From: Chlamydoabsidia padenii
Taxonomy: Eukaryota > Mucoromycota > Mucoromycetes > Mucorales > Cunninghamellaceae
Length of the DNA stretch: 64,000 nucleotides
Assembly (NCBI GenBank): GCA_025330725.1
Contig: JAIWND010000026.1
Coordinates: forward strand, 310,001 to 374,000
Reading direction: 5' to 3'
The position numbers and the translations under genes were made by a program. This document shows positions 1 through 9,870 of this stretch, piece by piece (within the stretch, counting starts at the first letter, position 1; each line of letters starts with the position of its first letter). The notes below the pieces were generated by a model, which saw only the letters and a program-made list of their open reading frames with translations, had not been told where the DNA came from and did no database searches.

Positions 1-76
1 TCGGGATTTGAATATTGAATGTGAGGGGGTAAGTGAGCTGTTCATGCATATGTACAAGGTAAAAAAAGGGTTTATC

Positions 77-108
77 GCGACGATGGGAATCCCCTATCCC
101 ATCGTCGC
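77..108. repeat. Perfect 12-bp inverted repeat (hairpin)
   Basis: GCGACGATGGGA at 77-88 is followed after 8 bases by its exact reverse complement at 97-108. The stem is GC-rich within AT-rich surroundings. No gene or T tract adjoins it, so its role is unknown. Confidence 0.8.
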
Positions 109-1412
109 TTAACAACACCTACAACATCGGAAGAATCTTGCAATGGAGTTGACTATGTTTCTGCAAAAGTTGGCAATGCCTGAAATAATGGCTCGGCAGA
201 ATCCTATAGGGAAAAAAAAAAAAAGTGTGAGTGTCAAAAAGTCAAAATGGCCATCATTTAAGGGTGCTTACCGAGAATGGTTGATAGAATGGTTTCAACA
301 AAGGAGATAACGGAATGGATTAATCCACTCAGACAAGAGACAATATTTCCCATTTGGTTTTATAAAGTAAAGATAATAAAGTAGGGTGACGATTGACAAA
401 AAGGCATCGAAAATGCTTCCTTTTTATTGTTTCTTAAAGCGGGATTTGAATCTGCGTTTGCATTGTCGTCAAAGAGAAAAATCCAGCCTATGAAATAAAC
501 CGTGGAACACTAAAAATCAATCCAAACTAAATCAAGCACTAGGTCACAATGCCAAAGGTGACAATGGTATGGCGGATGATATCAAAAAAACGATGATCAT
601 TATATCATTTGATGAAAAGTAAGTTGCTACCCCCTACCTATGACGATTACTCTCCTATTATACAGAGCAACTAGCTAATTCCTCTCTCTCTTTCTCTCAA
701 TGATATTCTTCTTTTCCTATGACGAAATACATAGAACTTTCAGTGTTCATTGTCGATCAGTCTAAACATGTCAACATTTGTTTACTATTGGTCCTGATTC
801 CCACTGTTTCACTCATGGTGTCGGAGTTGGATGATCTAGATTTATGAAGAAATGACATCAAGTAGTGTTTCACAAACGATCTATTCTGTCTATTTCTATT
901 TTATTCCTTACCTTACATGGTAATGATTGTCCTCCCAAGTCATTGGTTGGATTCACTAGTGTACGATCTATCATTGCGGTAAGGAAGATCCACCATGGGT
1001 TGATCGATCAATCAGTCGAAGTTTTCATAGTTCGATTTATAGATAAATCCTAAACAAGGGAACAATCCATTTGATTCTGTCAGTTTCTTTTTTTTTTTTT
1101 TTTTTTTGGATCCCGGTTACAAAAACCTCACCAGTCATAAGAAGCAAAATCATATGATCATATCAAGTTACTTTTGAAGAGTGACTATATCAATTATTTG
1201 TTTGCTCCTTTTCTGAGTCACTCAAAGTTTGTTTGTTAAGCCCATTATGCGGAGCTTCTTGGAAATCAAAGAAGTAAATTCAATTCCCGACCAGGCGCAC
1301 GCATAAAAGCATTTATACATTAAGAGAGATGGGCTTGGAAGGGCTTTGATGGATGTATAGCTAATCCTCAAAATTAGAAGAGGCTTTGGAAGATATAAAC
1401 ACAAAGGCAGTC

Positions 1413-1422
1413 TATATAAAAG
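1413..1422 (+). promoter_or_regulatory. TATA box of the chitin deacetylase gene
   Basis: TATATAAAAG lies 44 bases before the start codon at 1466, a normal TATA position if the 5' UTR is short. This is inference from sequence and spacing only. Confidence 0.6.
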
Positions 1423-1465
1423 TAAAGATTAATTTGACCTTCTCATTCAAAAAACCAAAAACATA

Positions 1466-2422
1466 ATGTATATCAAATCCTTCTTCTTGACGCTTGCCAT
1501 CGTCCTTTTCACTCTCTCCTCTGCTGCCCCTTTAATGCGCCGAGCCCCAGCTGTGGTTCACACCAGATGTACGGTACCAGGTACATTTGCTCTGACATTT
1601 GATGATGGACCTTTCAATCAGACGTGGGATCTGATAAAGATGCTCAACCAACAGAACATTAAAGCGACCTTTTTCATCAATGGGCATAACTTTGGGTAAG
1701 CTTGAGGAAAATCATGCAATATTTCAAGCGCCGGTTTAATGTTCTTTTTTCCCCCTTTCTCATGATAGCAATATTCAAACAGACAGCGTGGCTACATCCG
1801 ATGGAGTCAAGTCTTACTTGGATCATCTTGTATTCATGCATCAATCGGGTCATCAAATTGCAAGTCATACTTATGAACATCGAGTGTTAACTGGGTTACC
1901 TGAAACAGAGATCGTCCGACAAATGAACGCACTTTCCGATATCATCTTTCAAACTATTCATGTCCGACCCCGATGTAAGTGATGCATCATCATAACCAAA
2001 GACTAAAACCATTTATATATATATATATGAATTTAGACATGCGTCCACCTACTGGTGCTTACGATGCTAGTGTTCTCGCCGTTTTAGGCAACTTGGGATA
2101 TGAGTAAGTCCATCTCTTTTATTTTTTTCTTACTCTCTAGTTTACTTACTAAATTGTGTGTTTCAATAGAGTGGCCATGTGGGACATTGATCCAAAAGAT
2201 TTTGAAAGTTATAATCTTCAAAGCAAAGAAGCGGTCTTTACTGGTTTCCTTAATCAAGAAATCCATAATCCACCCACTAGCGCACATCTATCATTGATGC
2301 ATGATGTTCACCCACAAACTACACCTTATTTAGTACCATGGGTCATCCAACATGTTCAGGCCAAAAATTATAGATTTGCAACTGTAGCCGAATGTTTAAA
2401 TGATCCTCGACCCTACCATTAA
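1466..2422 (+). CDS. Secreted polysaccharide (chitin) deacetylase, NodB family
   Basis: Predicted exons are 1466-1695, 1769-1974, 2037-2103 and 2170-2422, giving 251 residues; all three introns are GT-AG. The protein begins with a hydrophobic signal peptide of about 20 residues ending near SSAAP. It then shows the NodB motifs in order: TFDDGP (motif 1, catalytic and metal Asp), SHTYEH (motif 2, metal His), RPPTGAY (motif 3), VAMWDID (motif 4) and LMHDVH (motif 5, catalytic His). The family removes acetyl groups from chitin or related cell-wall polysaccharide outside the cell, producing chitosan, which is abundant in mucoralean walls. At 251 residues it is a minimal single-domain form with no chitin-binding module and no GPI signal visible. 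Substrate is inferred from the family. A TATA box sits 44 bases upstream. Confidence 0.93.
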
Positions 2423-2632
2423 AAAGGTTATCCCCTTTTTTAAATCCCGCATATTTAAAACATAAAGGTCATGCTTATCATCATGCCAAGCCAATAATAA
2501 ACATTACTACTACGTCAATATGATATAACCTCTCCTCCCCCCACCTAGTTAGTTTTAGTAAGACAACATAAACAATAAATCATTTGTTTTTTTTTATTTA
2601 AACTATTTAAAAGATGACATTTATTTATATTA

Positions 2633-3214
2633 TTAATGGGAAGCCGAGTGGACATGATCCTTCGACTTGGTTTTAGATTCCATTTCCTTGGCATTGATAC
2701 GATTATGCACCAGTTTCTGAGTCAGTATAATTAAAGCCAAAAGATGTTCAGGTAAGCCTTGTTGAAGGATCGTCAATCGACCCTGCATGTTATGGCTAAA
2801 CGCAGAGGATGATTTCCGTACAAAAGAAGCTACCTTGCTGTTATTTCGCTCGTCCACCAATTTCCATCCTGTTCCCCACCAATTCACTTTCCATCTGTAT
2901 TTAATCCCAGTATAGTCGTCCACAAAGTAATAATCCCATCGATTGAAGAGACCGTCGCTCAGGCCGAGGTTATGGATTGTGTTGTAGCCTTGTATTTTGC
3001 CTGAGGATCGATTCGAGCCGCCTAAACCATCGAATCGACCATGAAGTAAGAGAGGTTGGGTAAAGTATCGGTTGTCGTATAAGCTGAATTCATTTGGTCC
3101 GGTTTTGATACGGAAGGCTAATGGCATACGGTATTCTGTTCGCACCTTGCCTGGATAAACACGAGCACCATGACCAAATGCATCATCGTTGAAGTAGGTG
3201 AATACTATTGACAT
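2633..3214 (-). CDS. Tubby-C2/LURP-one-like small protein, copy 1
   Basis: A 193-residue intronless frame. I chose the ATG at 3214 rather than an upstream in-frame ATG at 3283 because MSIVFTYFNDDA aligns with the start MELKFTLFNDDA of the paralogue at 4710-5306. Shared features are the FNDDA start, a 'YNT/YNS' stretch, FVD-TG--Y-WKV near residue 105, a 'GW-L-D' strand, then LTI-Q--VPEHLL-LI-LT-KL-HN near the end. This pattern of beta strands ending in a hydrophobic helix resembles the tubby-C-terminal/LURP-one (DUF6593-like) fold that is expanded in fungi. That assignment is tentative and no function is claimed. The tail is basic and His-rich. An inverted pair of the dispersed element lies 140 bases upstream at 3355-3376. 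Confidence 0.75.
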   Translation of the reverse strand: MSIVFTYFNDDAFGHGARVYPGKVRTEYRMPLAFRIKTGPNEFSLYDNRYFTQPLLLHGRFDGLGGSNRSSGKIQGYNTIHNLGLSDGLFNRWDYYFVDDYTGIKYRWKVNWWGTGWKLVDERNNSKVASFVRKSSSAFSHNMQGRLTILQQGLPEHLLALIILTQKLVHNRINAKEMESKTKSKDHVHSASH

Positions 3215-3354
3215 TATAGTTCCAAGTATATATGTATATATGTAATGTTGCTGATTGAAGGACTGATTATTGAGTTGTTGCAAAAAAAAAAAAAAAAAAA
3301 AAGAAGAAAAGAAAAATAGGGAAAGGAAAAGGAGCCACCTTTATTTCCGCCGGT

Positions 3355-3376
3355 CGGAATTTGAAATCAAATCCCG
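3355..3376. promoter_or_regulatory. Inverted pair of the GGGATTTGAA-type element
   Basis: CGGAATTTGA at 3355-3364 and TCAAATCCCG at 3367-3376 form an imperfect 22-bp dyad (18 of 22 positions symmetric). It lies 140 bases upstream of the start codon at 3214, just beyond a 21-base A run at 3282-3302. A regulatory role is inferred from recurrence elsewhere in the window. Confidence 0.5.
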
Positions 3377-3935
3377 TCAGTCTGATGGCCGTCAAAAGAA
3401 AAAAGAATCATGCACGTCATTATCAACCTGTCATCCTCTTAATTAAGGATCTCCATATTAGCGCTCTATGCATAGAACAATGAGATTCGTAGTAATATGT
3501 TTATCAATTTTACATCCGACAAGCACCATCACCCCAATGAGAGAGAAGAATGACCTGTATCACATGTGAGTTCAGGGCCCGACCCAAATTCGGCCATAAC
3601 AACAGCATCTTTATTTATGAAATGATTTGAATTAAACAAGTAAGAAGGATTATAAAATAAAAATAAGGGAAAGGTGGTAGACTCGACTAGTTATGTAGGT
3701 ATAAGAAGGGGAGGGAGGGAAAAGAGGAATGATGATATTTGAGTTTACGCACTAGCAGCCTGTTGTTCCTGGTGCTTGACGATACAGTAGGTTAGGAGAA
3801 TAACGTTACTGAAAATAACGCAATCAGGTGTAAAAGCTCAAGGTAAAAAAACTTGATAAAAGCCGTATTACTGTTGGTATTGTGGTTAATGGTAATGGGT
3901 TCCATCGTATCGATCCCCATTTACATCGGTAAGCA
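3377..3935. other. Intergenic region, no secure gene
   Basis: Nothing recognisable. On the minus strand around 3740-3930 a short open frame and a possible intron could encode a tiny hydrophobic peptide, but the splice phases do not join cleanly, so I do not call a gene. Confidence 0.4.
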
Positions 3936-4473
3936 TTAGAGACCTAGATGCTTCGCTGGTAAGGCTTCTGATTTCCGGTATTTCAACAATACAAAAGGAT
4001 GAATGACAAGTGACATATTCATCAAAGTTATAAATCCGCTCGATAATTGGGCTTGAATTTCTTCGACTTGTGATTGCATGGTCTCGTCATTCAGCCTAGG
4101 AGCGCTACTCGATTCACCATGAGCAGTAGATTCCTTGAGTCCATGTCTTCCCATAAAGCCATAAATCCAACCAATAGAAAAATCATGCGGCGGAGTTTTT
4201 TTTCATGCATAAATCTTTTGCCTGATCGATCAAAAATTGATAATTGATTACAATGTTATCATTTTGACAAGCCAATACATAAGTATAAAGATGCTCCTCT
4301 ACCATTTTTATTGTGGCATTCACTGTGCGAGGTCGCCTTGAGCCTTTTTGGGTGGCTAGATGATTTTCCACATCATGGCGTCTTTTCAGTATAGTAGCAA
4401 TGCTTGGGTGAGAGACGACATGGCTCAAATTCAACGCTTTGGCAAACCAAATGCGAAGATTCTTTTGGGTCAT
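3936..4473 (-). pseudogene. Broken pogo/Tigger (CENP-B type) transposase relic
   Basis: The first frame (4473 down to 4183) starts MTQKNLRIWFAKALNLS and has the two helix-turn-helix segments typical of the CENP-B/pogo N-terminus: '...HPSIATILKRRHDV' and then the HTH_CENPB-like part 'TVNATIKMVEEHLYTYVLAC'. The similarity continues in another frame across 4190-4175, reading 'DFSIGWIYGFMGRHGLKES' then 'HGESSSAPR', as in related transposases. The switch is at a run of eight A (minus strand), 4197-4204. A second frame change follows near 4020, where 'IYNFDE', the family's first catalytic-Asp motif, appears. Only the N-terminal part remains; most of the DDE domain is absent. No terminal inverted repeats or TA duplication were identified. 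It sits between two tubby-like paralogues on the same strand. Confidence 0.65.
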
Positions 4474-4709
4474 GCTTTTACATTCATCTTTTTTTTTTAA
4501 AAAAAAAAAAAAAAAGCTTCAGTAGTTGTTCGTTGGTTGGGCGAAAATGTTTGGCAGGAGTTTAAGACTTTTTTATTATTATTAATAAATTAAAAAAAAA
4601 AAAGGGGGGGACAATGTTTTTCTAATCAAATGACAGTAGCATATAACGATAAAAGGGAAATTCCAGAAGTCGGGGCAAGGTACAAGGGTAGACTTTATTC
4701 AATCCCAGG

Positions 4710-5306
4710 TTAGTAGTAATCATATCCAGAATAGCCATATTCATAAGAATATCCATACGTTTTACCATTCCTGTTGCGTGTGTCATTTTTATAGCTTACT
4801 ATATTATGCAGCAGTTTGTGAGTTAGTAAAATCAAACCAAGTAAATGTTCAGGCACCTTATCTTGATACACCGTCAATTGACCATGTCTTGACATTTTGA
4901 ATATGTGTCGATCAAAATGGGCCACCATCTTGTCATCCTGATCGTACAATTCCCAACCAGATGGACATATGGCCCCGACTTTCCATTTGTATTGACGGCC
5001 TGTGAAGCTATCGACGAATTTAAGTTTGGTACTGAAGACTCCGGATCGACTTACTTCAAAAGTAGAGTTGTACCCATCAATGGTTCCGATTTTGCCAAGA
5101 AACGAAAAGAAGGAGAGTTTACCGTAAAGTAGTTCGCTTCGCCCATGATGTTTTGGTCGACCATCATAGAGCCAGTATTTGTTCTTCTTGCATTTGATTC
5201 GATAGGCGGGTAGTCCTGGACTTGGTTCTTTCAAGTGCCCCATGTACACATAAGCGCCTCCAGGTATCATTGCATCATCATTGAATAGAGTAAACTTGAG
5301 TTCCAT
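4710..5306 (-). CDS. Tubby-C2/LURP-one-like small protein, copy 2
   Basis: A 198-residue intronless frame starting MELKFTLFNDDAMI. It is a clear paralogue of the protein at 2633-3214: both have the FNDDA start, a 'YNS/YNT' stretch near residue 80, FVDSFTGRQYKWKV, 'GWELYDQDDKMVAHF' and 'VPEHLLGLILLTHKLLHN'. The C-terminus is Tyr/Gly-rich (YGYSYEYGYSGYDYY) and differs from the paralogue. The fold suggestion (tubby C2-like) is tentative and the function unknown. No signal peptide or membrane segment is seen. A form of the dispersed element, ATTTCAAACGCCGGC, lies about 70 bases upstream at 5375-5389, next to T runs. The pair probably arose by local duplication, with the transposase relic now between them. 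Confidence 0.78.
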   Translation of the reverse strand: MELKFTLFNDDAMIPGGAYVYMGHLKEPSPGLPAYRIKCKKNKYWLYDGRPKHHGRSELLYGKLSFFSFLGKIGTIDGYNSTFEVSRSGVFSTKLKFVDSFTGRQYKWKVGAICPSGWELYDQDDKMVAHFDRHIFKMSRHGQLTVYQDKVPEHLLGLILLTHKLLHNIVSYKNDTRNRNGKTYGYSYEYGYSGYDYY

Positions 5307-5902
5307 AATAATAGATAAAGTAAAAAGAAAAAGAAGGGAATGAATCTATTCTTTTTTTTTTTTCTTGGGGGCAGATTTCAAACGCCGGCTTCTGATTTGC
5401 TTGTACCTGCTGCGACAAAGCTTATTTCTAGATCTCCGCAGGGTCTCATTTCGGTTCCCGCTAACTATAAATTGATTAAATCCAAAGATGGTAAACCAAC
5501 GCTTCAACTTTTGGTGAACCCTGACGCCACTCTCTTTTTTTTTTTTTTCTGTTGCTCCAATGTATACTTCCTTTCTAAAAGTAAAGTGCACGCTACTAAA
5601 AGTTTGACGCCTTCTCGTTGCAAATCCCTTACCCCACTTTTTATGCTTTATTCAAATCCCGACATTCATCACCGAATAAACGTCGAATTCATATCTTTAC
5701 ACGGAAACCATCAAGTAAAAGCAATTACTATTGTCATAATACAAATTGAGATAGTACCAACTTACTTTTATGTTTACTCGAGCTTTGTTCATATCAGCAC
5801 AAGCAATTCAAGGATTCCTGATTCAGGCGGGAATTAAATAAAAAATTAAAAAAAAGCTGAGCCCCGTCTCTTCCTTCTTCTTCTCTTTTACTTTTTATTT
5901 TT
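5307..5902. other. Intergenic region with A/T runs and regulatory-type elements
   Basis: No gene seen. It contains T runs near 5351-5363 and 5536-5549, the element variant at 5375-5389 and an exact TTCAAATCCC at 5651-5660. Confidence 0.5.
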
Positions 5903-6660
5903 ATGATTCAACGTGATCCCACTATACGTAGAATAGTGAACCTTCCTTTTCAACAACTTCCAACAACGATCCGACTGCAAGACTATGGACTCATCAACAA
6001 ACGGTGTATACTGTGACAACAAAACCTCGACTCTGACGTGCACCAAAGAAGAAGAGTCATGATACAAGTCTAGCAAGTGGTGTTTTCACTCTTTGACTTT
6101 GAATGACTCCTCCTCTCGGTTATTATATACTCAAACTATTAATGGTAAAGGCGATACAGTCAAGCACATACTCTCGTTGGTGGTCTTTACATCTCTGGCG
6201 GAGGATCTAATTCTAGTTGGTCCCCACTTCGAGCAATTCACATCACGGACATCCAACAAGATAACAGGCATCTCACTTTGATCGGGTTGACGGCTTCACT
6301 CTGCTGTCTATTAAAAAAGACTTGTGATGAAGGCTGACAAGATGGCACGACATGGATGGTGTCCTACGACTACAACTTTCACCAAACCCTTTTTGTTACC
6401 CTTTACTGGTGGATGTTGGCATTTGGTGTGATAGTGGTACTTCTCCCTTTACGATTACTTTGGTCGCATTTATCAAACTATTTTATTTGGCTCAGGTCAT
6501 GTCATCTCGTCACCTGTTTGCTCAATGACACTATGCCATAGCTTACTGTTTACCTCACTTGCAACATCTAGATCTTGGTGTTAACTGTATAGCTTCTGTA
6601 CTGACGCTGGTGACGATCTGTATGGAATTGATTGACTCTCTGTGGCCTTCTGCAGGGTCC
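5903..6660 (+). pseudogene. Decayed F-box/LRR-type gene (tentative)
   Basis: No long frame survives, but protein-like pieces appear in changing frames. They include 'LRAIHITDIQQDNRHLTLIG' around 6230-6290, and 'LPHLQHLDLGVN' around 6550-6590. The second closely matches 'MPDLQHLDLSGN' of the F-box/LRR locus at 7700-8613. Stops and frame changes occur throughout. This reading rests on a few leucine-rich segments, so it is a weak call; it could also be chance similarity in non-coding DNA. Confidence 0.3.
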
Positions 6661-7699
6661 GTTTCTTGGGTTGAAAATGGATATTGGATCGGATAATAAT
6701 CTGTAATGCTGGGCAAAACTGGATCAAATCTGACTGAGGTAAACAGTATCCGACTGGATTGGACTGAATTTGGTTGGGATGGATTGATTTATAGATCAAA
6801 CAAGGTAACAATGATTTGTGGGTGTAGAAAAAAAGGACTTGCTAATCATGACCGGAACTTTCAGTTGTTCCTCCATTTATAGATATAGGTTAACTGTAGT
6901 TGTAGAATAGCCTTTTTTTAAAACTGCATATATAATAAAACCTGTTATAAACCATAATCATGCAAACTTATATTGACACAACTCATTATGTAGACAATGC
7001 TTTGGATCTCTTATTGTTTAGTTTACAGTTGAATGTTTTATAGCGAACATGCTTTTTGAATAGGTCAAAATCATTGATTATAGGCAGGAATTAAACTATT
7101 TGCTCACTCTTTACTTTACTACAACAATCTTATCATAATAACCAGTGGACAAAGCACACTCTAATGAATATCACAACGTCGAAAAAAAAAAAGTCGAGTT
7201 GTCTCGATCTCTTTGTCTCTTGTCACCCCCCCCCCTCTTTTTTTAGTAATGTGGTAGCTATGATACATTAAATTTTTTTTTTGATTTGATGTTTCGGGGT
7301 GAACTAAGGGGGGGGATATGAATTCAGCGACCGATTCATGCATAAATCCAAATACTGTAGGAATGGAGTAACCCATAATACAAGAGGAAGATTCCCTCCC
7401 AAAAGTAAAATTATGCAGGTTTATTATATCGCACCAACAATCGCTCCAGTCACCCATGTTTAACAAACCAAACTGTCGGAACCTTTGTTGAGAAAACATC
7501 CATTATAAAGACATCCCAAAGACATTGAGTTTATCATACAGAAACTTCCCTCCACGCAAATTAACGTTTTCCATTCCCCTAAACACCGTTATCAGCCAAA
7601 GTTATAAAAAAAAGAGTAGACAAAGTTTATTTTTATTGATATTTACAAAATTATACTACAGCTATATTCTAATCAACTATACTAAAAAAGAGAGAGGCT
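6661..7699. other. Intergenic region, no gene seen
   Basis: AT-rich DNA with a C run followed by T runs near 7227-7244. A minus-strand frame at 7161-7499 exists but has no recognisable family or composition. Confidence 0.5.
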
Positions 7700-8613
7700 C
7701 TAATCCGCACCAAGTTGTCCCATGTCATACCTCCGAATAATATCCAGTTCCTTCTGTTCCAATAACCAAGGACGACGAGTGATGGAAAAGGTATAGGTTC
7801 CATCAAAGAATCTATCATCAGGAGGACACAAATGAGCCAGCTTTGTGCACGTCTTTATTAGTCGTTCCATAGCAGGGATAGTGATTGTACGGTTCCCAGA
7901 CAAATCCAGATGTTGTAGGTCGGGCATGGTGTCAGCGATGGTGTCCACTATGGCATGTGTAACCCCGCACAGGATTAAACCGAGTTTTCGAAGACGAGGT
8001 CGAGACTTGATAAGGGCCATTATAAGTTCAGTATCAATGGGAGTACGATATGAGAAGGACACGAGCAATTCTTCAGACCAAGCAATACAGTGGGAGTATT
8101 GAAGCCCAATTCGAGATCACAAAGCTGAGAACAGTGATCGGCCTGAGAGACCACACCGACATTAGTAATATTGTCGCAACAGCGCAGCTTACACTGTTTC
8201 AATTTGGGACACCGGCTAACCATGCGCACAAAGTCATGATCAGTAACGTCGTTAAAGTACAGAGAAAGAGATTCCACCAAGGAAGTGTAGCCCAATAGTG
8301 AGATGATGTCCGCCAAATTGCCTTTTACAAATTCAAGCTTGCGCACATACTAACCAAGAGGAAGAGAGCAAAGTTGTGGAGAGTTGTGATTGAGTTGTAG
8401 ACTAGTTAAAAGTTGAAGAGCCAAGCTGTCGTATCCATTTTTTCTTTCTGTTGGTACATTCCATAGTTGCTCGTTCGTCACCGTGTGCCATTTTGAGTTG
8501 AATAAGCCAAGTTGATAAAGATCTCTTGCCGTTCCAGCAAGAAAGTACAAGATTGAGTATATCACTTCGTTGGGAAGTTGGTCGAAGTGAGCGATATAAA
8601 GGTGATTCAAGTT
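7700..8613 (-). pseudogene. F-box/leucine-rich-repeat protein with disabling lesions
   Basis: Read on the minus strand, the locus starts with an F-box-like segment (HFDQLPNEVIYSILYFLAG, then 'W' and 'LW' positions). LRR-type segments follow, such as 'MVSRCPKLKQCKLRCCDNIT' and 'MPDLQHLDLSGN', ending at 7700. F-box proteins act as substrate adaptors of SCF ubiquitin ligases. Three defects are visible. No ATG is in frame before the F-box and the first in-frame candidates are non-ATG. An in-frame TAG lies at 8350-8352, after which the same frame continues. A one-base frame change near 8065-8075 moves the reading from '...TPTVLLGL' to 'EELLVSFSYRTP'. Introns cannot explain the stop, because no plausible donor/acceptor pair surrounds it. 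It may be a recent pseudogene; sequencing error is the main alternative. Confidence 0.7.
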
Positions 8614-9707
8614 AGAAGGAATGTGGCCAATGACAGGTAAAAATAAAAAAAGTGAGGAACCGCGCCTTTTCTAAATACTTCACTATCGGGAGTTGAATAA
8701 TTTGTCACATAAGGCAGCCAATTAAATACCCGACTGATCTCACTTGCATTGAAAGTTTACTACAAGGGATTATTTTCAATTGAGGTAATACAGTTGTACT
8801 TTCTAGTACTTTGAATGGATAGTAATGAATGGGGTATATGACTTGAGTGGGGAAGCATCGAAACAGGAGGAAAAGCAGGTGATAAAGGTTGGCAAGTGAT
8901 CAAGTGATCACGGTATCGGAAGAACGTACGTACTCTCACCTTTCTTTTCTTTTTTTTTTTCTTTTTTAATACAGACTTTGTATAGTTTCCACTACCATAA
9001 TAATGCATCAAAAGCGATAATGGAATTGAGCCCACTTTTGAGCGGGGGTTGAAATACCGGGAAAATGAAAAAGAGACGAGCATTCATGCATCTACTTTAG
9101 ACTATTGAATCAGATCAACTAGATTGAATCTATAGTAAACGATCAGTTTGTAGATTTGATTTGTTCAACTGGATACTTTCCATTCCCGGAAACCTACTAA
9201 ACTCGCTCAGATACGTAGATTTTAGACTAACGGTTTTTTAAATCCCGATAACTCCCCTTTGATCATTTACATACTTGATCAAAGACAAAGTGAAAGTCTA
9301 TCATGATATTTATACTATAAGAAAAGAGATCAATACTATTGTAATGGGGTCTAGGGGAAAAAAAAAGATGAAGCTGTGGTCACACGTCACTTGGTTTACA
9401 ATACAAAATATACAGCCAAGAACCTGCAAGCCGAATTTTTTAATATTTCCAAAGTCCGTCCCCCTTTTTTTTAATAACACTTTTGGTTTTTCCCTTTTCC
9501 TCTCTTTCCTTTTCTTTCTCCTTTATATCCAGTCCTCTTCTCTCTCTCTCTCTCTCTCTTTTTCCTTTAAACCTTTTTATACTCTCTTATTATACCAGTT
9601 ACATATCCTCGAATATAGTACTTACTTTATTTGGCTTCCATTGACGTATACCTGTTTACTTGGCCTCACTCCATTAATAATCCAACCCTCTTTGCTACTT
9701 TTTAGTG
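8614..9707. other. Intergenic region upstream of the SWIB gene
   Basis: No gene seen. It contains degenerate element copies (CGGGAGTTGAA near 8686, TTTAAATCCCGA near 9239) and CT-rich, T-rich tracts at 9470-9580 that look like a fungal promoter/5' UTR. Confidence 0.5.
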
Positions 9708-9809
9708 ATGCACTTTAGTAGTCCTTACACTTCTATGGATGGTAAGTTTATACATTTTAAAAAAAAAGGAATGACTGACTTGTTACTACTCATCCAGTCA
9801 TTCGTAAAG

Positions 9810-9870
<61 letters not shown>

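Larger units (their letters stand above)
1..1465. other. Intergenic region upstream of chitin deacetylase
   Basis: I see no coding region here; the open frames are short and lack protein-like composition. It contains two exact copies of the dispersed element GGGATTTGAA (3-12 and 441-450), a perfect 12-bp hairpin at 77-108, a T run at 1088-1107, and the TATA box of the next gene near its right end. Confidence 0.6.

Noticed and set aside
3740..3935. Small minus-strand gene ending NVILLTYCIVKHQEQQ
   Set aside because: The only donor/acceptor pair joins the frames out of phase, and no family is recognised.
7161..7499. Minus-strand 112-codon frame
   Set aside because: No recognisable motif, composition like intergenic DNA, ends in homopolymers.
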